A DNA stretch of 43,398 nt from Hymenoscyphus infarciens (taxonomy: Eukaryota > Ascomycota > Leotiomycetes > Helotiales > Helotiaceae). Shown here piece after piece: positions 34,922 through 43,398 of the stretch. The stretch is from positions 1 to 43,398 of the forward strand of contig LLCB01000405.1 of NCBI GenBank assembly GCA_001414345.1. Direction: 5' to 3'. Below the pieces are notes generated by a model that did no database searches, was not told where the DNA came from, and worked only from the letters and a program-made list of their open reading frames with translations. Made by a program: the position numbers and the translations under genes. Positions within the stretch are counted from its first letter, which is position 1, and each line of letters opens with the position of its first letter.

Positions 34922-35936
34922 TATAATATATTATTAGTAGCTAGTATAGCGAAGTTCTTAGTAGATAGTATAAGAAGAAGTAGATAAGTTAAGAGCGTTT
35001 TTAACTTATAAAAAAGATATTTAATAAGTAGTATAATTTTAAGATATAAACTAAAGAATTTAGTAGATATATTATTTAGATAGTAATCTCTTTTAATATT
35101 ACTTCCTTTTATAGGTTATTTAACTTAAATTAGCCTTATAGATCCTTTATATAGTAGATTTAGATACCTCTAATTCTTTAAAGATAGCGCTCTAGGATTT
35201 TCTATCTATTTAGGCTTAGCGTACTCTAGCACGCTTTAGTATTAGCTAATTCTAGCTAGGCTCGTATATATAAGAGGGAGAGAGTATTTAGTCTACTATC
35301 TTTAATTTAAAGAGTTTTAGTTAAAAGGTTAAATTATAGTAGGTTTTTGAAAAGAGAGTATTAGAAATTAAGATAGAGGGTTATCTCGCTTAAGAGAGCC
35401 TACTAGCACTCTTACTTTTTATAGATTAAAGTAGTAATACTTATTTATAAAGTATATAGCTTACTTATAATAGGTATAGTATTTCTCTTTTATAATCTTA
35501 TAAGACTTCTTTCCTTTGTAGTTCTTATAAAGAGTAGAGCTTATAAAAGCTTCTTCTTCTTTAGACTTATTTATAAGATTAGAGAATAAGTTCTTTATAA
35601 TATAGGTATTAATATCGTTTTATAAAGATTAAGTTATATTAGATATAATATTCTTATAATCCTTACTTAGATTATTAAGTATTTAGGCTATAACTACCTA
35701 TTTAAGTAGTTTTATACCTTTAGCTTTTAATTAATTACTAAGATATTTAACCTTATTAAGGTATTTTCTAAAAAGGTATTAAAGAACTCTCTATATAGTA
35801 TAAATTTAGAAGAGAACCTTTTAAGACTATAGAAGTTCTTAAGTACGTCTTAAGCTACTTTAGTATTATTCTTATCTTAAATTTATTAAAGTAAGCTATC
35901 TTTTATAAGTAATATTATATTACTTAATACTTTATA
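34922..35936 (-). pseudogene. Second copia: gag with zinc knuckle, running into protease
   Basis: From 35930 down, the minus strand gives ILLIKDSLL, KFILYREFFN (family f.l...f...k), LDQLK-like NQKLKV and LIIQVRI. These fit the UBN2-type copia gag that forms the particle. Then KYYTYYK.AIYFINKYYYF (near 35420-35475) follows the CX2CX4HX4C zinc-knuckle spacing, with Cys and His replaced by Tyr as RIP would do. A long linker and DYYLNNISTKFF (near 35095; family YLDsGAs) suggest the protease start. Because copia-1 has its own protease at 19940, this is a separate element. Its pol is not found to the left, where a type 2 fragment and the SNF2 block lie. Confidence 0.75.
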
Positions 35937-36545
35937 TATATATACTTACTTGTTTTTACTTAAAACTAGTTTAAATTAGTATTAAATCGATTTTAATAGC
36001 TTAAGTAAGAGTCGATATAGTATTTAATCTTATTTAGAGAAGCTCTAAGGTTCTAATCCTATTTAGAGAGGTTCTAATTATATTTAGAGAAGTTCTAAGG
36101 TTTAGATCCTATTTAAAGAGGTTCTAAACTTATTCTAAATCGTTAAATTAATTAGAGCTATAGCTAACTATAGTTTAGAAGAGTTCTAATAGATTCTAAG
36201 GTTCCGATTCTATTTAGAGAGGTTTTAAGGTTTAGATCCTATTTAGAGAGGTTCTAAACCTATTCTAAATCGTTAAATTAATTAAAGCTATAGCTAGCTA
36301 TAGTTTAGAGAGGTTCTAATAGATTCTAAGGTTCTAATTCTATTTAAAGAGGTTCTAAACCTATTTAGAGAGATTCTAAACCTATTCTAAACCTATTCTA
36401 AGTAGTTCTAAGTAGCTTAAGCTATTCTATTATAACTAATACTAGCTTTAGTATATACTAGCTATATATTAGTAGTATAATAATACTTAAAAAGTACTTA
36501 GAAGAAAAAATAAAAAGTCTAAAAAGAGTGTTTTTTTTTTAATAT
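35937..36545 (-). mobile_element. Type 2 element, truncated copy
   Basis: It begins with an eroded terminus (TATATATACTTACTTGTTTTTAC) after a TA at 35935-35936, next to the copia gag. The subterminal blocks (TCTAAGGTTCTAATCC, CGTTAAATTAATTAGAGC) and core edge AAAAAGTACTTAGAAG follow. It ends at the A/T-rich run before the type 1 copy at 36557. The rest of its core and left end are absent. Confidence 0.75.
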
Positions 36546-36556
36546 TAATTTAAGTA

Positions 36557-38142
36557 CTTTACTACTAACCTACGAGGGTTTTAAGTTAGAGTTAAATCAG
36601 GTTTAGAGGTAATTTAGACCGATTCTAGAAGTGTATTTAAGCTAGTTTATAAAATAGATTAAAGTAGTTTAAAATAATTTAAGAACTAGGTTTAATATAC
36701 TTTGAAACTAACTTAAGATGATTTATAGTAGTAAAACCCGACTAGTTTTAGCGAGTCGAACCGGGTTATAAACCGGGTTAGGTGAGTTAAATTAGTGTTA
36801 AACCCGTCTTAAACTAGTTTAACTTAATTCTAGACCTGTCTTAAACTAGTAGTAACTTAGTATTAGAGTAGGCTTAAATTAGTACTAAAAAAATCACTAG
36901 CGAATATAAAAAAAGACTGGAATTACGTAATCAGGCGTATATTATATAGCTATACTACTCTTATATAATATACCCTAGTTCGTCGAATATCTAAGTTCTA
37001 CTTCTACTAATTCTACTAATTCTACTAATTCTACTAATTCTACTAATTCCACTAATTCCACTAATTATTCTACTAAATGTTCTACCGACTCAAATGACGT
37101 TATCTCTATATATATACCTCGATTTAATTAGTTAGATCGGTCGGTTAGTTAGTCGGTCAGTCGGTTAGTCGGAAACTATAAGGCACGTACGTTAGTTTAG
37201 GAAGTAAGAGTAGAAATAGTATATACTATAAAAGCGACAGCGATAACGTAGATAACAAATCCAAGGCTTCTAATTCACTAGGCAACTAATTCAGAGCTTC
37301 TTATTCGCTCTGCTGAAAGTCTAACCGTAAAATGTGCCTATACTAGCGACGACGTGGAATTAACTAGGGTAGCAAACGCGACGAATACGACGTAGATTAT
37401 AATACTAATAAGCGGCCTAATACCGAGTAATAGATATAATACGATAGCGAAAGAGAGTTATCATCGTTATCGTCGTCGTCGTCGTCGTCGAAGTAAAGTA
37501 TCGAAGTCGAAGATATCGAAGTCGAAGATGTCAAAGTCGAAGTCGAAGTCGAAGTCGAAGGTAGAGGTAGCCTATGCGCTAGGTCTTAGCAGTTACGTAG
37601 CTAGTTGTACGTAGTATACCGTGTTCGATAAGAGCGACCCTAGTACGAAAGCCACGCTCTACTATGTGACCTACTTTAGTTACGTAACTTACTAAATTTA
37701 TACGCTAGTAGCCCTAAATTTAAAGACTACTAGAATATAAAAATTATATAAGGTTTATATGTAAAAAGCCGCTTAAATCGCCTTTGAAAAAAAAACACTC
37801 TCTCTAGACTTTTTATTTTTTCTTCTAAGTACTTTATTTTAGATATATTTTTTAAACTAAGTTAAGAGCTAGATTATAAGTTAGTTTCTAATTATAAATC
37901 GTTTTATAAATCAGCTTAAATTACCTTAAATCGTTTTATAAATCGGCTTAAATTACCTTAAATCGTTTTATAAATCGGTTTCTTACTTTAAATCGTTTTA
38001 TAAATCGGCTTAAATTACTTTGAATCGTTTTATAAAACATATTAGAGCTACTTTAAGAAATAACTAATATCTTAAACTAGTATTAAACTAGTATTAAGTC
38101 TAAGTTAATACTAGCTTAAAACCCTAGTAGAGGGCATATAAG
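36557..38142 (+). mobile_element. Type 1 element, copy 6
   Basis: The left end CTTTACTACTAACCTACGAG follows a TA at 36555-36556. The right end GAGGGCATATAAG precedes a TA at 38143-38144, 1586 bp. The core is about 36920-37831, with TTCTACTAA units (36998-37075), CGGTYAGT units (37138-37172), CGT units (37463-37490) and GAAGTC units (37500-37560). RIP is intermediate: CpG-rich repeats survive, most CpA is gone. Confidence 0.86.
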
Positions 38143-38144
38143 TA

Positions 38145-38870
38145 TATATATATATACTAGTATAATAATTTATATATATATAGAAATTAGTACTTAGTAC
38201 TTTAAAGCCTAGTTCTAAAAGTATAGTAACTAGTATAGTAAACTAGATTCTAGCTAATTATTTTAATCTATAAGAGGGCTTTTAAGAGTTCTAAATATAT
38301 AATTTAGTTAAGAAGGTTTTTTATGTTTTTTAACATATTATTATATAACCTAGAGATATATAGATATTTATTTATTCCTTCTAGAAAAGTAATATTTAGT
38401 CTTTCTATATCTATATTCTCTTATATAAAAGCTAAAACTATATTAATTTTCTATATTATAAAGTTATATAATAGTACTAGAATAAATAAGACTTTCTAGC
38501 TTATTTACTTAATAACTTTTATAAAAGAGTCTATATACTAGTAGTCTCTTTTATATAACTATTTAAAACCTTTAGCTATAAATCACAATTTAAATTCTAT
38601 TATATTATTAGATTCTTTTAGTTTATAAACCTATCTTGTTTTAATAAGCTTAGCGTCTTTACTAGTATTACTACTAGTAATAATACTTTAAGTTTTATTA
38701 CTTATAAGAGTATTTAATTCCTTTTATATAGATCTAATCTAGTAGTCTTTATAAGGATTAATATCGCTTATAGCTTCTTTATAGCATTTTAGCTCTAGAA
38801 TAGTAGTATTAGGTATTTTATTAATAATAACCTTTTTAGTACTATCGCTCTCTATTTATTAGTATATAAT
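38145..38870 (-). pseudogene. Third copia: reverse transcriptase N-terminal half
   Basis: From 38870 down the minus strand gives LELKCYKEAISDINPYKDY (family sy.eAl...da..W), a KELNTL.SNKT stretch (family E..sL..n.tw.lv), RFIN.KNLI or VYKLKESNNIIEFK (family wvyKiK...dG.i.ryKaRlva), FIAKGFK (family vAkGf.Q), VLFILVLLYNF, KINIVLAF (family .DvktAFLnG) and, near 38200, TLLELGFKVLS. This order is the Ty1/copia RT. Its sequence differs from the copia-1 RT at 14021, and it lies to the right of the gag at 34922, so it is another element. The upstream side is broken by the hairpin at 38871. Confidence 0.78.
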
Positions 38871-39780
38871 AAGCACTTATACTAGTACTTAATTATACTA
38901 GTATAGTATAATATCTCTAATATCTCTAGATCGATAATATATAGCCTAGATAAATAGTATCTAATATAGATTACTAGTATCTAATAGACTAAATACTATT
39001 TAATAAACTAAATACTATTTAATAGACTAAATACTATCTAAGTATATAGATTAATACTATCTAATAGACTAAATACTATCTAATAGACTAAATACTATCT
39101 AAGTATATAGATTAATACTATTTAATAGATTAGTTATATTTATAGTTTTAGACTTAGAACTATACTAGTATTAGACTAGAAGGCTAGCTATAGCCTATAT
39201 ATATATATAGAGTAGATAGCTTCTTAGTTTTTTATTTAAGTTAATTAATTCTTTTTCACCTTTTACTTCTTACGTAATCTATTATTACTTTATAAACTAT
39301 AACTAAACCTAGATAGTAGAGTTATAAGCCTAGTTTATAAAGTAATAATAGATTATATAAGAAGTAAAAAGTAAAAAAGAATTAATTAACTTAAATAAAA
39401 AACTAAGAAGCTATCTACTCTATATATATATATATAGGCTATAGCTAGCCTTCTAGTCTAATACTAGTATAGTTCTAAGTCTAAAACTATAAATATAACT
39501 AATCTATTAGATAGTATTAATCTATATACTTAGATAGTATTTAGTTTATTAGATAGTATTTAGTTTATTAGATAGTATTTAGTTTATTAGATAGTATTAA
39601 TCTATATACTTAGATAGTATTTAGTCTATTAGATAGTATTTAGTCTATTAAATAGTATTTAGTCTATTAGATACTAGTAATCTATATTAGGTACTGTTTA
39701 TCTAGGCTATATATTATTAATCTAGAGTTATTAGAGATATTATACTATACTAGTATAATTAAGTACTAGTATAAGTACTT
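38871..39780. mobile_element. 910-bp hairpin (foldback) element
   Basis: The left arm AAGCACTTATACTAGTAC... (38871-39299) is almost the exact reverse complement of the right arm ...GTACTAGTATAAGTACTT (39331-39780), with a loop of about 30 bp. The arms contain mirrored arrays of a roughly 20-bp unit, AATACTATCTAATAGACTA (about 38960-39135 and 39480-39675). Ends read TAAGYACTTA on both sides, allowing a TA target duplication. No coding frame is present. It resembles a long-hairpin MITE or foldback element inserted upstream of the RT remnant. Confidence 0.82.
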
Positions 39781-39784
39781 ATTA

Positions 39785-41812
39785 CTATACTGCTGAACCG
39801 CTATTTGCTTAACACTAATTCACTCTGATTCGACTCTGATTCGACTCTGATTTAAATTAAGGTCGACCTAGGGTTGGATTAGTATTAGAGTAGTTCTATT
39901 AGTTTAGAACTAATTCGGAACCGATTTAGAACTGGTTTAGAACTGGTTTAGAACTGGTTTAGAGAGGTTCTACTAGTTTAGAGCTGATTTAGAACTGGTT
40001 CTGAACTGGTTTTGGAAGGTTCTACTAGTTTAGAGCTAGTTTAGAACTGATTTAGAGCTAGGTTTGAAAGAGAGCTAAATTAGTTTCTTAATCCATAACA
40101 CCTTGAACGTATCTGATCTAGCGTCGACTTTATATGAATAGTTCTGAACTAGTTTAGAACATGTTTAGAACTAGTTTAGAACAAGGTTAGAGCTAGTTTT
40201 AGGCTAGTACTGAAAAAGAAAAAGAGCTTGAAAAAGAGCTTGAAAAAAGGACTTGAATTTGAAATCACGTGATCAGGCGTATATTACGTAGCTATACTAC
40301 TCTTACGTAACATGCCTGAATGCCCAAGTCCTGCTTTTACCAATTCCACTAATTCTACTAATTCTACTGATTATTCCACTGATTATTCTACTGACCTAAA
40401 TGACGTTATCTCTATATATATACCTTAATATAATTAGTTCAATTAGTCGGTTAGTTAGTCAGAAACTATAAGGTATATACGTTAGTTTAGGAAGTAAAGG
40501 TGGAAATAGTACGTACTGTAAAAGCAATAGTAACAGCGATAACGATAACGTAGATGATAAATCTAATACTTCTAATTTACTAGGTGACTAATTTAAGGCT
40601 TCTTATTCGCTTTGTTGAAAGTCCGACTGTAAAATATAGCTAATATTATTCGACAATGTAGAATTAACTAGGGTAGCGAATACGACAAATATAACCTAGA
40701 TTACGATGCTGATAAGTGGCCCGATGTTGGTGCTGAGTAATAAATATAATACGATAGTGATAGAGAGTTATTATCGTTATCGTTGTCGTCGTTGTCGTCG
40801 AAGTAAAGTATCGAAGTGTCGAAGTCGAAGTCGAAGTCGAAGTCGAAGTCGAAGTCGAAGGTGGGGGTGGCCCGTGTATACGCCAAGCCTACTACGTAGC
40901 TAGTTATACGTAGCGTACCGTGTTCAGCAAGAGCAACCCTAGTACGAAAGCTACGCCCCACCAGGTGATCCACTTTAGTTACGTAACTTACTAAAACTTA
41001 TACGCTAGTAGTCCTAATTATAAGGATTATTAATATATAATTACTAATTAAAGTTAATATATAAAAAGTTGCTTAAATCGACTTTAAAAAAAAAAATACT
41101 CTCTCTAGACTTTTTATTTTTTCTTCTAAGTACTTTTTAAGTGATATTATACTACTAATATATAGCTAGTATATACTAAAGCTAGTATTAGTTATAATAG
41201 AATAGCTTAAGCTACTTAGAACTACTTAGAATAGGTTTAGAATAGATTCAGAACCTCTCTAAATAGGTTTAGAACCTCTCTAAATAGAATCAGAACCTTA
41301 GAATCTATCAGAACCTCTCTAAACTATAGCTAGCTATAGCTCTAATTAATTCAACGATTCAGAATAGGTTCAGAACCTCTCTAAATAGAATCGGAACCTT
41401 GGAATCTATCAGAACCTCTTTAAACTATAGCTAGCTATAGCTCTAATTAATTTAACAATTTGGAATAGGTTCAGAACCTCTCTGAATAGGATCCAAACCT
41501 TAGAACCTCTCTAAATAGGTTTAGAACCTCTCTAAATAGAATCAGAACCTCGGAATCTATTAGAACCTCTTTAAACTATAGCTAGCTATAGCTCTAATTA
41601 ATTCAACAATTCAAAATAGGTTTAGAACCTCTCTAAATAGGATCCAAACCTTGAAACCTCTCTAAATATAATTAGAACCTCTCTAAATAGGATCAGAACC
41701 TTAGAACCTCTCTAAATAAGATTAGATACTATGTTAACTCTTACTTAACCTATTAAAATCGATTTAATACTAATTTAAACTAGTTTTAAGTAAAAGCGAG
41801 CAGGTATATACG
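39785..41812 (+). mobile_element. Type 2 element, complete 2.0-kb copy
   Basis: The left end CTATACTGCTGAACCGC follows a TA at 39783-39784. The right end, reverse complement CGTATATACCTGCTCGC, precedes a TA at 41813-41814, 2028 bp. The left array (39895-40060) repeats AACTGGTTTAG with an 11-bp step. The core (40261-41130) includes TTCTACTAA units, CGT units (40775-40800) and GAAGTC hexamers (40810-40860). The right array runs 41215-41745 with AGAACCTCTCTAAATAG blocks. It is the longest intact type 2 copy and lies five bases from the hairpin element. Confidence 0.88.
40810..40862. repeat. GAAGTC hexamer run in the type 2 core
   Basis: About eight GAAGTC/GAAGTG units. The equivalent run is TTCGAC on the opposite strand in minus copies. 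Confidence 0.85.
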
Positions 41813-41814
41813 TA

Positions 41815-42000
41815 TATACTAATAAATTTAAATTCCTTCTCTCTATATTTAGATTAAATAGTCTTAACTATAGTAACTATTATATATATAGTAGTAATAT
41901 TACCCTCTTACTATTATCTCTTTACTATTATCTCTTTACTATTATATCGTCTTCTTACTATTATATTATATTCTTTCTATTATTTCTAGATAAATAAAGA
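41815..42000. other. AT-rich spacer with TTACTATTATCTC repeats
   Basis: A 13-bp unit TTACTATTATCTC recurs three to four times at about 41908-41975. No gene is visible. Confidence 0.5.
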
Positions 42001-42052
42001 AGAGAGAGAGAGAGAGAGAGAGAGAGAAGAAGAGAGAGAGAGAGAGAGAGGA
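42001..42052. repeat. (AG)n microsatellite
   Basis: About 24 AG dinucleotides with one AAG interruption near 42028. Confidence 0.9.
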
Positions 42053-42150
42053 GATTATTTACTACTAAGTACTTTTACTAAACTCCTTTTATTTATACTA
42101 AGAAAAACTTTCTATTAAAATATTTACTTACTCTCTTACCTTCTCTCTTT

Positions 42151-42156
<6 letters not shown>

Positions 42157-42227
<71 letters not shown>
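42157..42227. repeat. (CT)n microsatellite
   Basis: About 35 uninterrupted CT dinucleotides. Together with the AG tract about 100 bp to the left, it forms an inverted simple-sequence pair. Confidence 0.92.
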
Positions 42228-42230
<3 letters not shown>

Positions 42231-42368
42231 TACTTTTATATTTATATAATATACTAAAGAAAGAAAGAGTAGTAAAAGAGAGAGACTAAGAAGTAGTAAA
42301 ATACTCTCTTACCTTTTAATAAAGAGCTTAGATAATATAATTATTAAGTTCTACTTTAGCTTAACTTT

Positions 42369-42438
42369 ATAATTTATAATTTATAATTTATAATTTATAA
42401 TTTATAATTTATAATTTATAATTTATAATTTATAATTT
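42369..42438. repeat. (AATTTAT)n microsatellite
   Basis: About ten perfect 7-bp AATTTAT units. Confidence 0.9.
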
Positions 42439-42439
42439 A

Positions 42440-43117
42440 GTTAATTTTAACTTTTTAGTATATCTAAGATACTCTAGTAATATAGGAAATTCTAATAACT
42501 ATCTCCTTATATAAATTTATATAAAAAGCTAACCTAGTCTCTAGTTTAATAAACCTATATATACTTAAACTACTACTTAAAGCTCTATTCTTATTTACTT
42601 TTATAAATATTTCTACCTTTTTAATATACTTTAATAGAACCTTTCTAACTTCTAATCTTATCTTTATATTCTTAGTATAATTTAATATATATCTTATATC
42701 TTTTATTACTAATATAGTATTAAATTAAGCTTTACCTCTAACTTCTAGTATATATACTTTTATAGTTAAATATTAAGAATAGGATTCTAAAACTAGTCTA
42801 AATATACTATATTTAACTATTATTTCTAAGATAGTAGAGCTTATAATAAGTTATAAGTTAAGCTTCTCTAGTTTTAAAAAGTAGAGAAAAGCTAAAAAAA
42901 AAGGTTTTAAAAAGTCTATACTTTAAAATCTCTTCTCTAAATATTCTAATAATAGCTTTATAACTTACTTAATATAAAAAGAACCTAATTATTAATACTA
43001 TTCTAGATAGTAATATAATCTTTAACTTTTAAGAAATTATAAATAACTTTAATAATTAAAGTAAAAAGTATATTTAACTTATCTTTAATAAATACCTTAC
43101 TAGTTTTAGTCTCTTAT
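42440..43117 (-). other. Probable 5' internal region of copia-1, strongly decayed
   Basis: This sequence lies just inside the LTR that starts at 43118. On the minus strand the internal edge reads ATAAGAGACTAAAACTAG, where a primer-binding site would be. A frame next to it opens ETKTSKVFIKDKLNILF and stays open for about 45 codons before TAG/TAA become frequent. I cannot align it with a known gag. If the LTR is the copia-1 5' LTR, this should be its leader and gag start. Confidence 0.4.
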
Positions 43118-43398
43118 TATAAGAATAGTTATATAATAAAGTAGTTAGAGAGTAAATATATATAAATTATATATATATATAAATATATAGGTATATATAT
43201 ATATTCTAGTCTTTTTAGTATCTTAAAGACCTCTTTATATAAACTAAAGGCTTAGTAGTCTTAGCGTATAGAACTAGGTATAGAATTAGGTCTATAGTAT
43301 ATAATATCTACTAAGGTAGTAGACTTATACTAATCTAGCGATTTCTTTATACTTTTAGAATAAAGAGCTAAAATAAAAGATTCTTTATTTTAGGTTTA
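43118..43398 (-). mobile_element. Copia-1 family LTR, cut by window end
   Basis: From TATAAGAATAGTTATATAAT onward it matches the LTRs at 7306 and 11976 position by position to the end of the window, including CGATTTCTTTATACTTTTAG. RIP is heavier than in the other two. In minus orientation this would be the 5' LTR of copia-1, so about 230 bp of it should lie beyond the window. Confidence 0.82.

Noticed and set aside
40701..40973. Overlapping frames of 90 and 65 codons on opposite strands
   Set aside because: Both translate the GAAGTC/TTCGAC hexamers of the type 2 core.
1..43398. CRISPR-like arrays among the regular repeats
   Set aside because: The arrays are contiguous tandem or 11-bp subterminal repeats without unique spacers, in a RIP-mutated fungal-type sequence.
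1..43398. Telomeric TTAGGG repeats or a centromere signature
   Set aside because: No telomere repeat run is present. AT-richness is fully explained by RIP, and nothing here is specific to a centromere.

Overview
The window looks like a gene-free, AT-rich block from a filamentous ascomycete (Pezizomycotina-like) genome: a graveyard of nested transposons. Nearly all CpA/TpG has become TpA while CpG survives. Old coding frames are closed almost only by TAA/TAG where Gln or Trp codons would be expected, with few frameshifts. This is the signature of repeat-induced point mutation (RIP). I see no intact gene, tRNA, rRNA or CRISPR array. The species cannot be named from the sequence.

Four ingredients explain most of the window. 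(1) A minus-strand Ty1/copia element, 'copia-1'. Its 3' LTR is at 7306-7823, its pol is scattered in pieces between 7834 and 20285, and a matching LTR starts at 43118 and runs off the window. A solo LTR of the same family with a perfect 5-bp target duplication sits at 11976-12488. (2) Type 1, a non-autonomous element of about 1.6-1.7 kb with ends CTTTACTACTAAC and CTTATATGCCC and a TA target duplication. Copies: 1-1363, 2497-4113, 4855-5100 (end only), 5994-7305, 8297-10012, 17558-19157, 36557-38142. (3) Type 2, about 1.8-2.0 kb, with ends CTATACTGCYGAACCGC and CGTATATGCTCGCTCGC, a TA target duplication and 11-bp subterminal repeats. Copies: 10044-14020, 10582-13055 (nested in the former), 14751-16569, 39785-41812, and fragments at 21114, 34480 and 35937. 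Types 1 and 2 share one roughly 0.9-kb core, a chain of different short tandem repeats bounded by CACGTG palindromes. (4) A gene-like block at 22330-34080 holding three decayed frames: a divergent minus-strand protein, a plus-strand SNF2-family helicase/ATPase, and a very large plus-strand protein I do not recognise.

Layout from left to right: type 1 copies and AT-rich filler (1-7305); copia-1 3' LTR and pol, broken by two type 1 and two type 2 insertions, one of which carries a further type 2 and the solo LTR (7306-20285); a decayed Tc1/mariner-like DDE transposase with a type 2 end beside it (20300-21875); the SNF2 block (22330-34080); a gag remnant of a second copia and more type 1/2 copies (34480-38142); a third copia RT remnant (38145-38870); a 910-bp hairpin element (38871-39780); a full type 2 copy (39785-41812); long microsatellites; and the start of the second copia-1 LTR.

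Removing any one of four TA-flanked insertions in copia-1 pol rejoins the copia frame, which fixes the element boundaries and the order of insertion. RIP strength is patchy. Lightly mutated islands (about 200-1350, 6180-7720, 15400-16560, 17990-18800) do not always stop at element borders.
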